A stretch of 64,000 bases of DNA from Chaenocephalus aceratus (Eukaryota > Chordata > Actinopteri > Perciformes > Channichthyidae). The stretch lies in assembly GCA_023974075.1 (NCBI GenBank), contig CM043790.1, positions 20,599,883 through 20,663,882 of the forward strand, given 5' to 3'. Each line of letters opens with the position of its first letter. Positions within the stretch are counted from its first letter, which is position 1. Both the position numbers and the translations under genes were made by a program. Below, in pieces: positions 48,401-58,055 of this stretch. The notes beneath the pieces were generated by a model. The model was not told where the DNA came from, ran no database searches, and was given only the letters and a program-made list of their open reading frames with translations.

Positions 48401-49808
48401 TGTTCAGTCTCATTACTAGTTAACGGCCTTATAAAAGTCCAGCTCCAAACCCCTTACGTGACATCAAACTTGTTCCATTAAATTGTGACATATTGTACAA
48501 AGTTGTAGAAGCTATTAAAGCGCAGTGGTGAGGAAAGCGCTAGACAGAATAAAAATGGGCAAAATCTATTGGATGTTTTCTTTCTTATATTATTTCTAAA
48601 GCTTCATTTAGGAAATTAGTGCAGCTCATGGTGATTGTGAAAGCTTACCAGTGAATACTTCCCTTGAGGAATAGTCTTATAGTAAGTGTGCTTCCCTGAT
48701 GATCATTAACCATAAACATCAAAGCCTCTTGACCCTATCATTTCTGGTGTGGTAGAGCTAATGCAGCTTAATTAAAATCCTCTCAAACATGTGTGACCTC
48801 TGGAATATGCTGTCTGGATCATCACAGGAAAACTTCTCATTGAGTCTTTATTACGCTCTCACAATAATAGACCAGATATTCTTAATTTAGCTTTTGAATC
48901 AATACATCTTTGTTCTTTCACTCCTCTGTCAGACGTGCATAAAAAACAATACAATTAAAAGACACCAGAATAAAATATACTGTAAAAATAATTTGCAGTA
49001 TAATAATAAATAAAATAATAAAGGTAATAATCTATTTGTTTTTTTTGCTTATATCATTAATAGAAAAAATGGCATGTATGGATCTATTTTACCGCTGTAT
49101 ATTCCAAATGACACCTGAACCAGGGCTACTAAGACTCAGATAGCCTCAGTTAGCACCGGTGTAGCGCCGTCCTTGGTGTCATATTAGAATTTGATACACA
49201 TACATCAAATTGATTTCAGAAATGATTACGATTGGCTTCAGACTGTTGGAATATTTGTGCAGGGGATGAAAATAGAACCGATATCTTAATCTTATATTAT
49301 TAACTGTTTTCGAAAAATGTGATTATTTTAGTTCACAATTGTTCTTATGATGTTATTATTATTGATCTTTACAACCGCAGCTGCTTGTTAATGAATAATT
49401 AAGCTGCATCATGCTGTTAGTTTGCTCTCTGTTTGAGTCAAATGCATTTTGCATATTCAGCTGACCAAGTGTGTAAACAGGTTATATTTAACTATAATCA
49501 GTGCCAAATTACATGGTGCCTTCTAGAAAACAACTAAAGCAAACAAACCCATAAGTATAGCAGTAGCACATCTGAAACCAGCCATGTGAATGAGTTGTAA
49601 CTTCATAGTATTTTGGAATGCAATAACAATGTTTTGCCAATAGTAAAATAGGTTATGCTGTTGTTTACTTTCAAAGACTATTTCATAGAAAAAATATTTC
49701 ACTTCATTTGTTCTGTGCACTTTCAAATAAATGTGGGTTCTGGCAGAACAGACTTTTGGTCTACCTGATGCCGATGCCTTTTTTTACTTTTAACAGAGCA
49801 CACATATA
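45446..49808. other. No recognisable gene
   Basis: About 4.4 kb of non-coding sequence between the nested MITEs and the Tc1 end. No domain, terminal repeat or tandem array recognised; short open frames at 45676-45951 and 47579-47791 have no support. Confidence 0.45.
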
Positions 49809-50090
49809 TACGGTGCATCCGGAAAGTATTAATGCCCCTTAACTTTTTTCACATTTTGTTATGTTACAGTTACAGCCTTATTTAAAAATGGATTAAAAAT
49901 AAATAAATCTCAACATTACACACACAATACCCCATAATGACAAATAGAAAACGTTTTTAAAGAATTCTTCGCAAATATGTTCAAAATAATCTAATTAAAT
50001 ATCACATGTACATAAGTATTAACACCCTTTGCTTTGACACCCGCCTGCCAAAGGTGCTTCAACAACGTTTTGAGTAAAGGGTGTGAATAC

Positions 50091-50916
50091 TGTTGGAGCA
50101 CCACCCAATGGCGGTGGTGGAAGGTTCACCTCTGCTCCGCGCGTCCCTTGATGACTGATGAGCTGGTCAAATTGATAAAAGAAGGAACTCAAAGCACCAG
50201 AATAAAGGTTAAACAATAATCTGTTTTAATGGTAAAAGCAACAACACACAATACAGAGTACTCTGCAACAGTACAAAATACAGAGCACTCCGGGCTGAAT
50301 TATACTACCGTGTTATATACGTACCACGACAGTCAGTCAGAAGACAGCACCGAGTATGAACATTGGGACAGCTTAAATACAAATTATGTGGGAGTGGTTG
50401 TGTCGGTTGATCCTCCCTAGCTATTTGTTATTGGCGATTTCACTTCTGGGCGAGCCCTAGACCGTGAGCTGGTAGTTCTCCATTAGCAGGTTTCACTTCT
50501 GGGCGAACCCTAGGCAATGGGTCAGCAGTTGTTGACTCCGTCCCATCTTCTTACAAGGAGATGTTAACAGATGACCTGGGATCACACACACACACATTTG
50601 ATCATGCAGCCTATCACAGAAATGTCACATGTTTTTCCTCTGAAAGCTATACTTGTTATAGGTTTAAACGTCATCGTCTCATGACATCCATAGGATTAGC
50701 TAACTAACAAAGGTTAACTGTTCCCATACCCTAAGGCCTTCTCTGAACTTCCTTCCACCCCGAAGTCAGCTCACTTAGAATGAATACATCTATTGATAAC
50801 TCAGAAGGACCATTGTCTCTCTAACTGTGTGACTCACATCATCTTATGGCCTCTTCAAATATCTGGAAACTGTAATTAAAGTATAGTTTATATTTGAGAA
50901 GGTCCAAGAATTGACA
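50091..50916 (-). mobile_element. Endogenous-retrovirus-type LTR, minus strand
   Basis: On the minus strand it begins TGTCAATTCTTGG and ends GCTCCAACA, with TG...CA termini and about 826 bp. It has a TATATAA box at 50319-50313 and an ATTAAA polyadenylation signal at 50230-50225 downstream of it, giving a sensible U3-R-U5 order. Just upstream on the same strand is the purine tract AAAAGGAGGAAAT (50933-50921), as before a 3' LTR. Only a short stretch of possible internal sequence follows, with no gag, pol or env recognised, and no second LTR. The length suits a retrovirus-like element; the family is not identified. Confidence 0.65.
50313..50319 (-). promoter_or_regulatory. TATA box of the LTR
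   Basis: TATATAA on the minus strand about 85 bases upstream of the ATTAAA signal, the usual spacing for an LTR with a short R region. Prediction only. Confidence 0.5.
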
Positions 50917-51511
50917 TAATATTTCCTCCTTTTATTAATTTAAGCTTCCAGATCATACAAAAACTCTTACAGATAACCTACTGAGTTCCGCCCTTGAAAG
51001 CCCAAAATGAATTTCTGAAAAATACTTATCAACGGGTAATCATTTTACTCAAGGCAGAAATCACAGGTTGTACTGTACCTTACCTACTCACAAATAGCCA
51101 AAAAACCACATTTTGATTATAACACAAAAGTGGAAGAAAAGACCATTTGCGCTAATCTACTTCTACTTAAAATGGGACATCATTTTAGGAATATTCAAGT
51201 TTAACACACATCCTATATATCAGGTGACATAAAAATGAATATACCAGAAATACGCTGTATTAAACGTTCTGCTATAACACGTTATTTTAATACTTCCATA
51301 TCCGCCCTTCTTCCACCCCATGGGACCTTATTTCGGAAACATTTTGTATTGAAGTCAATGGGGAGAGAAAACGTATGTTTTGATCCCGTTTGATTGTGCC
51401 ATAAATTACACATATGATGTTTATCAATCTTAAAAAAGAATTTCCATGTCAAAAAAGTCAGTTTGTCGGAAAACTGTTGAAATACAAGACTGAAAATACG
51501 CAACTAGAAAG

Positions 51512-51532
51512 ACTACAAATCCCAGAGTCGCG
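51512..51532 (+). promoter_or_regulatory. ZNF143-like promoter motif
   Basis: ACTACAAATCCCAGAG resembles the ZNF143/SBS element (ACTACAA-TCCCA). It lies about 90 bases before the THAP-like frame at 51602, where a promoter would be. The same motif is also carried by some transposons, so it may be a repeat feature. Confidence 0.4.
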
Positions 51533-51601
51533 TAAGTGATGTCATAATTGTTTTCCTCCACTAAATATAAGAGATAGCTAAGATAAGATAACTTTAACAA
51601 G

Positions 51602-51718
51602 ATACCTGTGTGCTTTGTACCAGGCTGTAATCATAGCAATGGGTCTTACTCGTTCTTTTGCTTCCCGTCTGATGAAAGGACCAGGAGTGGCTGGATCAAG
51701 TTAGCTACCTATAGCTAG
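51602..51718 (+). pseudogene. THAP-domain N-terminal relic, start codon lost
   Basis: The frame from 51605 reads PVCFVPGCNHSNGSYSFFC then FPSDERTRSGWIKLA, the first half of a THAP zinc finger: the two leading cysteines (C-x4-C), the F-x-FP core and the invariant Trp. THAP proteins nearly always begin Met-Pro; here the codon before Pro is ATA (51602-51604), a one-base loss of ATG. A stop follows at 51716-51718. A GTTAGC donor-like site at about 51700 fits an exon-1 end in THAP genes. The C-terminal Cys-x2-His half is absent. It may derive from a host THAP gene or a THAP-carrying P-type transposon. Confidence 0.5.
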
Positions 51719-51728
51719 TAGCAAGCAC

Positions 51729-51825
51729 CAGGGTTTCCCACACATAGACTTTACTTGGGCGGGCCGCCCAGGTATATTAACGGCCGCCCAAGTATATTTT
51801 GCGACCCATTTAGGTTTTTTTTTTT
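51729..51825. mobile_element. Orphan hAT-like end (CAGGGTTTCCC)
   Basis: CAGGGTTTCCCACACA follows GCAAGCAC (51721-51728) and continues into GC-rich GGGCGGGCCGCCCAG and GGCCGCCCAAG, a structure I associate with hAT-family ends in fish. No complementary end is seen before the ZBED-type fragment at 52003, so the element is cut short. Confidence 0.5.
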
Positions 51826-51917
51826 TTTTTTATACATCCGCGACCACAACGCCATCTGCGATTGATTAACCTGTGGACAATGATCCCTCACTCTACGCCT
51901 CCTGTACCCAGTCCCGG

Positions 51918-51958
51918 ACAGGCCATCGGGAGGACCGGGGGGGTTCCCGATGGCCTGT
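51918..51958. repeat. Perfect 14-bp GC-rich hairpin, 13-nt loop
   Basis: ACAGGCCATCGGGA (51918-51931) and TCCCGATGGCCTGT (51945-51958) are exact complements around a G-rich loop. It sits between the orphan hAT end and the truncated transposase frame, so it may be a subterminal structure of the element or an insertion scar. Confidence 0.85.
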
Positions 51959-52023
51959 TAAGTGGCCTGCCTCACACAGGGTGACTGGCTGTCTAAAAAT
52001 GTAAAGCGTCTGGTACGTTCGCT

Positions 52024-53277
52024 TTGCAGTTGGACAAATCAACGGATGTCAGTGGGGAAGCACAACTGATTGCGTTTGTGCGTTACAAAGACACTTTGGA
52101 GATGAACGAGCACATTCTGTTTTGCAAGAAACTCATGGGGAGAACTACCGGACAGGACGTTTTTAACGTTATTGACAATTTTTTCTCTCAACACAAGCTG
52201 GATTGGAAATCCTGCTCTCATGTGTGCACAGACGGCGCTGCGGCGATGACCGGCAGAGTAAATGGATTAATGGCCCACATAAAAAAGGTAAACCCTGATG
52301 TTACATGGACGCACTGCATGATTCACCGAGAAGCATTAGCTAGCAAGAGAATGAGTCCAGAGTTGAACGATGTTTTGAATGATGCCGTAAAAGGGATCAA
52401 CTTCATACAGTCCAGGCCTTTGAATCATAGACTGTTTCAGTCACTTTGTGAAGACGGTGGGTCAGAACATAAACAGCTCCTGCTTCACACTGACGTCCGC
52501 TGGTTATCCCGAGGGAAGATGTTACAGCGGCTGTTCGAGCTACGCAATGAAGTGAGGGCATTTCTGTCGGAGCACACACACCCACTTGTGGCTATGTTCG
52601 ACGACGCTGACTGGGTAGCTCGGCTGGGATACCTCTCTGATATTTTCAGTAAACTCAACCAGCTGAATCTCTCTCTTCAAGGTAAAGACACAAATGTTCT
52701 TAGCTTGTATGACAAAGTGTGTGGATTCATGGAGAAGATCAAGCTCTGGCAGAGCAAATGTGAAAAAGGGGATACAAGTTGTTTCCTGCAGCTGAACGCA
52801 TACATTGCTACTGGTGAATGTGACAGAGCTCCAATTGTGAAAATAGTACACACACATTTGTCCAAGCTCAAGAATGAGTTCAACTCCTACTTCCCTGATA
52901 TTGACAACAAGTCATCCACACTGGACTGGGTGCGTAATCCATTTGTGACGTGCATTAACAGCAGCATTCCCGCCAGACTGCAAGAAGACCTCATAGATGT
53001 GTCCTCAGATAGGAGCCTGAAGATGAGATACACCACTGACACAGTTCTGGTGTGGTGTGGAGAGGAGTATCCTGAATTGCGGAAACATGCCCTGAATGAA
53101 CTGTTGCCTTTTGGGTCCACATACCTGTGTGAGGTGACATTCTCCGCCATGACCCACATCAAGACTAAACACAGGAACAGACTCAACTTGGAGAATAACC
53201 TGGTCACAGCTGTTGCAACAATCTCCCCCAGACTCACACAACTGATGAGGGAGAAACAGGCTCAAGTGTCACATTAA
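52024..53277 (+). CDS. hAT transposase C-terminal domain, 417 codons uninterrupted
   Basis: Homologous to the catalytic and dimerisation part of ZBED5/SCAND3/FAM200-like hAT transposases. The three acidic residues are in place: Asp4 in LQLDKSTD, Asp70 in VCTDGAAAMTG, Glu370 in YLCEVTF. Family blocks THCMIHREAL (residues 96-105), LLLHTDVRWLSRG and WVRNPF are all present. The end, after an Asn-rich RNRLNLENN helix, is at the usual place. The listed start is a TTG codon and not a real start; there is no BED finger and no plausible ATG. The frame has no stop or shift over 1.25 kb, unlike the 34.7 kb relative, so it is young or has been maintained. Expression would need an upstream exon. Confidence 0.75.
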   Translation: MQLDKSTDVSGEAQLIAFVRYKDTLEMNEHILFCKKLMGRTTGQDVFNVIDNFFSQHKLDWKSCSHVCTDGAAAMTGRVNGLMAHIKKVNPDVTWTHCMIHREALASKRMSPELNDVLNDAVKGINFIQSRPLNHRLFQSLCEDGGSEHKQLLLHTDVRWLSRGKMLQRLFELRNEVRAFLSEHTHPLVAMFDDADWVARLGYLSDIFSKLNQLNLSLQGKDTNVLSLYDKVCGFMEKIKLWQSKCEKGDTSCFLQLNAYIATGECDRAPIVKIVHTHLSKLKNEFNSYFPDIDNKSSTLDWVRNPFVTCINSSIPARLQEDLIDVSSDRSLKMRYTTDTVLVWCGEEYPELRKHALNELLPFGSTYLCEVTFSAMTHIKTKHRNRLNLENNLVTAVATISPRLTQLMREKQAQVSH

Positions 53278-53390
53278 TTGGTGAGATACCTTACTTTTTT
53301 TTAAAAAGTCTTTAAACAATGGCTATTATAATGTATATGATTAGTTATGATTGAATATGATTTAAGTGTCACATTAATTGTCGCATTGGG

Positions 53391-53392
<2 letters not shown>

Positions 53393-53438
<46 letters not shown>

Positions 53439-53455
53439 ACACACACACACACACA
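53393..53455. repeat. (CA)n microsatellite
   Basis: About 30 CA units with one TA interruption, inside the 3' untranslated part of the hAT element. Confidence 0.97.
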
Positions 53456-53941
53456 GTCTGCCACAATAGATAGACTATTAAGTATATCCTGGGGATCACC
53501 ACGATTGATTGCGTAGTAGGGGGTACTTTAGGTTGGCTTGAAATGCTTTGGGGGTACAGTACTCAAAAAAGGTTGGGAACCACTGGTCTACATGATGTGG
53601 CCTGCCGACATGGCCACTGTCATATAGATATACAGATCATAAATCAAAGCCCTTGATTGGTCTCTGTGTGTCATTCAAGCTCGGGATAACCTCAGCTCAG
53701 GTGAGGTAAAGGACTAATCAGTGTTTAGATAGTTAACTTAGTCACCCGGAAGTAAGTATTCTCCTTACTGTCGATTGATTTGACAGTGATATCTCCACTA
53801 CTCATCAACTCAAAAACACCAGATTACCTTTGTTAATTAAACGACATTGATAGGTTTAAATTGTGTACAATGCTTTTGTGTTTTTTCCCCTTCAATTCTG
53901 AGAAACAACTTGTTTTCTCTGAAATGTGGAGCGCCAAATAG

Positions 53942-54209
53942 ACTACACTACCCACAATCCCCAGCTATTGTTGTGACGACGCCTGTCCGCTTTGCGACAA
54001 ACCCCGTGATTAATCTTCAAACTCTGGGATTGGATGTTGGAGTGGCAGTGCGCCAAGATTACGCCGAGCGTCAAGCTCTTTGAAATGGAACGAAACCACG
54101 GCAGACTATTCAAAACTGGACTCGAACGCCCCCCGAGAACTACACATGCTGGCTATTGTGTTTCGCAACATGTTCTCTATGGTACGTCTCTACTGGGAAT
54201 TGTAGTTTT
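53942..54209. repeat. Inverted pair of ACTACA...CCCA motifs
   Basis: ACTACACTACCCACAATCCC at 53942-53961 and, inverted, ACTGGGAATTGTAGTTTT at 54192-54209 bracket about 230 bases of CpG-containing sequence. The right one read in reverse is ACTACAATTCCCAGT, close to the ZNF143 site. They could be a bidirectional promoter relic or the ends of a MITE that carries such motifs. Confidence 0.4.
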
Positions 54210-54519
54210 AAAAGACGTTTTCGTTTTTCCCAAAATTAGAAGTTGACAGTATTAAACTGTGTACAGCCTTGGAAGTGTAGGCGATAGGAAACAAATTGGT
54301 GTGTGTACACATTTAAAACATGTAATTACTAAATGGGTGAAAATAGCTTGTATCCATAATGGGCAGCATTAATATATACCCACATGACAGCTCATTGTTA
54401 CTTTGTAATTCTACTCCACTACAATTCAGAGGTTAACCTGGTATTTTTACTCCACTACATTTATTTTAGTTACTTTGAAGATTAAAAAAAAATAATGGGA
54501 CATTTTGTTTAGATACGCT

Positions 54520-54669
54520 TCCCTGAGCGTCAAATACCGCCGCCGATGGGAATACATTGCAATCAGTTGAAAGCTCTTTGCGTCCGTTTATGAAGCTGAA
54601 GGAGCCTCGGCGAGTCACAACTGGACGCCACGGGACCCTGACCAAGCGTCGCTCCTGGACGCTCAGGGA
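54520..54669. repeat. 12-bp inverted repeat around a GC-rich 126-bp segment
   Basis: TCCCTGAGCGTC (54520-54531) and GACGCTCAGGGA (54658-54669) are perfect complements. The segment lies just before the Tc1 right arm resumes at 54724. Probably a small element or part of one; no target duplication was resolved. Confidence 0.6.
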
Positions 54670-54839
54670 GTGAGAGTGTGTTGCCCATGGAGGTCCACCG
54701 AGAAGGGAGGGACTTCGCCTCTCTATTGTGTGTAGAATGTTGAGAAAACAAATGAATTTAATCAAAATTGAAATAAGGCTGTAACATACAAAAATGTGGA
54801 TAAAGTGAAGGGGTATGAATACTTTCCGGATGCACTGTA

Positions 54840-56425
54840 AATATTACTACTTGAACACATGCACCTAGAATACTGTACATCTACTCATCGCACACTCAGC
54901 TCTGACCTTCAAAGGGGTGCTCTGAGCCACATTCACACCATTGCGACTAGTCCCTGCCGTACAAAGGAGAGTCTGAGAATAAAAGGTGGTGCTGACAAAA
55001 ATGTTAAGCCTTGTGCTTCGTTCACGTTCCCTTTATTAGATTTTCCTCCAAATATATCAGACTTTTAGAATAGGCCCAAGAGGTACTTCAACCATATATC
55101 AATAGTAGTCATGGCATTTAAATGTCACACAGGATTAGATACTTGCGTCACCATCACACCTTGAGCTCTTCCTTACACATCCCTCTATAAGCAGAGGGAT
55201 TTTCTGTCCTTTGTTATACAAGGCCAATCTATGGCGCTCCCAGGTGAGCAGGGGAGATTGGCTGTGAGCACCGGAGAGCCCACACGGCCAGAGCAGTCAA
55301 TGCAGAGATCGCTGTCCAATCTCCATCTTTCTTTCTCCAGCCTCCCTACCTCTTTCTGCTGGCAAATGATTTGGAGAGGGATGGATCATGCAGTGCCAAA
55401 CTCCAGTTATCTGGCAGAAGATCACACAGATGGGCCACTGAGCCAGCTGAACCCACAGGCAGCTGTGAGTGATGATGCACAGGATGCTTCTTATCAACAG
55501 GATGTACAGTAGTGCAGAAGCTTTGCAGGATGACATACCAGACAGAGCCACTGAAGGAGGGCCAGCAAAGAAAACCAAATAGGACAGGGGGCCAAGAAGG
55601 TGGCAGCTAGATCAAGAGGAGGGACCCCAATCTGCACAATTCAGTGAAGAGCTGAAGTGGGAAACGAGGGAAGAGATATGTGAAGCAGGTTTGAAGGCGT
55701 TCAATGTAAAAGGAAGAAAGAGATAATGGAATGATGATAAAGAAAGAGCTTTGAAGAAGAGGTGAGGGAAGATTAGCTTTGTGGTGAGTTGAACAAAAAT
55801 AGTGCGGTAAAGTGAAGGAGATTGACAGGAAAATGAAATAAGCTGGAAAGAGAGACTTTAAAGAAGAACCGCAAGTGTTTTCGGACTACAAAAGTACAGA
55901 TGGCTTATGACATTTAATTGAGTTCCACTAGGTCTTATTATTTCAAGTCTCTTACTCATTTTTACATAATGGCTTTATTGAAGTAAGATAAATGCAAGTT
56001 AGGAAGCAATCCTCAAAATATTTTTTTTAGAAACTACCTGAATGTCTTGCTTTAACAGAGATTCTCCCTCTAAATGTCGCCTTGTTCTAATTATATCACC
56101 ACTTTATCACTGCCCTTCTTTTTACAGGAAAAATTACTTTCAGCAGAGAAAAAGAAAACCCAAAAAGATGCAGTGATGGCTGAACAGTATGGATGATCAG
56201 TGGAAGCAAATGGCATACATCTGCAGAAAAGTGGCACACTGTCCTGCTTCCTGTATAGCATCATCATCTGGTGATTATCACTGCGCTCAAAAAGTTTATT
56301 GTGATTAGTGGCTTTTCTTCTGTTTGGTATGTACAGATTTATCAATGCTGACATAAACATAACAGTAATATACAGTGCAAAGCTGTAATGGAAGACATTG
56401 TTGTTGCTGTGCTCTAGGAAATTGG
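54840..56425. other. No recognisable gene
   Basis: About 1.6 kb between the Tc1 right end and the DIRS left end. The open frame 55231-55512 has no domain, no upstream promoter motif and overlaps an antisense frame of equal length, so I do not call it a gene. Confidence 0.45.
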
Positions 56426-56615
56426 TTCTATTTCGTATATGGCTTCGCCCTCTAAGGCTATCGCTATTGGGTAATCCCCTGCGCACACGCGCAGCACTGA
56501 AAACACTTGTAGTCCACGCCCGCCCGCAAGGTGGGCCCCACCCTTGGGCTTCCTTCCGGTATAAATAGGAAGGAGGCCCGACAATCTGCTCCCTCTTTTC
56601 TTCAGCACACCGTTA
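56426..56615 (+). repeat. DIRS left inverted terminal repeat
   Basis: TTCTATTTCGTATATGGCTT at the outer end through GCGCACACGCGCAGCACTG to CTCTTTTCTTCAGC. The whole stretch is matched in inverted orientation by 61198-61390, with small differences including a short extra block near 61211-61222. It contains the promoter. Confidence 0.9.
56560..56567 (+). promoter_or_regulatory. TATA box in the DIRS left repeat
   Basis: TATAAATA lies about 90 bases before the first gag ATG at 56652. The inverted copy in the right repeat has the same box in reverse, so transcription could in principle start inward from both ends. Confidence 0.6.
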
Positions 56616-56651
56616 CTGAAGCACAAGAGACGCTTCAATTGCAGAGTGAAC

Positions 56652-57763
56652 ATGAGTAACAATTGTGTGAGAGATTGTCCCTCATGTGGCTCTGGGTTCA
56701 TAATGAGTTATGAACAGCAGAGATAAAAGCAGTATGCGAATCCTGCCTGGGGTCAGAGCACGCGTACGCGGCTCTCCCCTGCGAGATGGAGTTCATGACT
56801 TTATGAGCTGTTCATGAGCACTCATGAAACATTCATGAACAACTCATTATATGTTCACTTGTCATGTTCATGAACCAAAATTCTTAAAATGCTCATGAAC
56901 CATTTTAAAGAGCAGTTTTTTATGAACATTGTTCATTCATATAAAGTTCCTGTTTTGCTCATGACAGACTTTTATGAGCAATTTATGAACTTTTCATGAT
57001 CCAGCCAATCACAACATTATAATTAAAACCCCAAAAAGTTTGCATGATTATTTCATGAACTTTTCATGACTGATTGTGGCAAGTTCAGAATATTTTGGAA
57101 TATTCATGAGCATTTTATGAACTTTTGATGATCAGTGTGATGTTTTTAAAGACCTTTTGAATATTCATCTACTATTTGAACATTTCTTTCTTTTTTAAAA
57201 CTTTTAATCTTAAAACAAAACAATAGTGAATTTGAAACTGAACATTATCTGTATTTATTTTGGTGACATTCATATCATTTTATGGTTTATCTGTACTGTT
57301 TGAGAAGCAGTACGAGTAAGTAGCGCCAAGGTGGAACCTTTGGCAGGTGAGCGGTGACATCTGGGTTATTTTAGGGGGGACACTTCCGCCCCCTCCTCAG
57401 AAGCAATCCAGACGATCAACCGGATCCTGTGTATAATTATTGCTGCTCCACTTTTCTGTTTTCTACAGGTCCACCACCGAGGCAGAGGAAATCAGCAAGG
57501 CGGCCAGCACGGCGCTCATTCTGTGCGCGTTCGTTGCTGTCTCCCAGGCGAGGATTTCCGCGTGGGTGACACAGATCCAGCGCCACCTCTGGCTGAAGCA
57601 GGCGTCTGTTACGGAGACGGCCAGAAAAGTGCTACTGGACGCTCCAATCAGCCCGGACGGGCTGTTCGGACCCCAGTTCCACGCCATAGTGGAGTCCATG
57701 AAGACGGCCGCGGAAGAGGCGGACGGCATTCGCCAGCATGTACAGCTGGCTCCAGCCGGCTGA
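56652..57763 (+). pseudogene. DIRS gag, interrupted
   Basis: Starts at ATG 56652 (MSNNCVRDCPSCGSGF), stops after 24 codons, and after a frameshift reads VCESCLGSEHAYAALPCEMEF (56732-56794), the C-x2-C-LG-x2-H zinc motif shared with the gag fragment at 19.4-19.9 kb. Similarity is then broken by an AT-rich insert and resumes near 57330-57440 with a C-terminal part ending at 57763 (LLDAPISPDGLFGPQF, then a charged helix), characteristic of DIRS Gag. Gag would package the element RNA. Broken by at least one frameshift and the insert. Confidence 0.7.
56790..57330. repeat. AT-rich insert with clustered TCATGA palindromes
   Basis: An AT-rich block splitting the DIRS gag. It contains eleven TCATGA hexamers between about 56792 and 57112, often extended to TTCATGAAC or TTTTCATGA, plus many TTATGAAC variants. 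Chance expectation is well below one. This looks like degenerate short repeats of a small transposon or a slippage-grown array; no terminal repeats were resolved. Confidence 0.8.
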
Positions 57764-58055
57764 GCGCCCACAGCGGCACCAACGCCCGCAGCAGCCGCGG
57801 CGTCCACGCCGGCCACAGGAGGCCGCAAGCGGAGAGACGCCCACAGCAACCGCCTTGGCGTTAGACTCGCCCTTCGGCGGCTGCAGGGGCTCCGTCCCAC
57901 GTCTCCGCTCCCCCGCCACCCCAGAGACAGGGTCTCCCGGCGGCGAGTCAAAGGGCAGTGAGGCTCCCCCGCTCCTGGTCTGCTCCGCGAGAGCCTCCGA
58001 GGAAGCAGAGCCGGTAATTAAGCCGGCTGCCACTAATCTGTTTATTAAGTAGACA

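Larger units (their letters stand above)
52003..53585 (+). mobile_element. 5'-truncated ZBED-type hAT transposon
   Basis: Homology to the hAT transposase starts abruptly at about 52003, after a TAA. The right terminus is intact: GGTTGGGAACCACTG ending at 53585, the reverse complement of a CAGTGGTTCCCAACC end. The left terminus and the first ~200 residues of the transposase are missing and unrelated sequence abuts. The following 8 bases GTCTACAT would be the target duplicate; no partner was found upstream. Confidence 0.8.
49811..54837. mobile_element. Internally deleted Tc1-type transposon, split by insertions
   Basis: The left end starts CGGTGCATCCGGAAAGTATT after TA (49809-49810); the right end finishes AATACTTTCCGGATGCACTG before TA (54838-54839), the Tc1/mariner TA signature. 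The left arm runs to about 50038 and is followed directly by right-arm sequence (CTGCCAAAGGTGCTTCAACA, 50045-50064, on to 50090), so the transposase gene was deleted, leaving a MITE-like palindrome. The right arm breaks at 50090 and its outer part resumes at about 54724. Everything between (50091-54723) was inserted later or replaced the middle of the arm. Confidence 0.78.

Noticed and set aside
49811..50090. Considered as a complete small MITE
   Set aside because: Only the left end is terminal; the right arm stops before its end and resumes at about 54724.
53393..53455. CA array considered as a regulatory Z-DNA element
   Set aside because: It lies inside the hAT 3' region and is an ordinary microsatellite; nothing ties it to regulation.
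55231..55512. 93-codon frame beginning MALPGEQGRL
   Set aside because: An antisense frame of equal length overlaps it; no domain; flanked by transposons on both sides.
57463..58033. Long antisense Arg/Ala-rich frames in the DIRS gag region
   Set aside because: GC-rich shadows of the gag C terminus and its downstream spacer.
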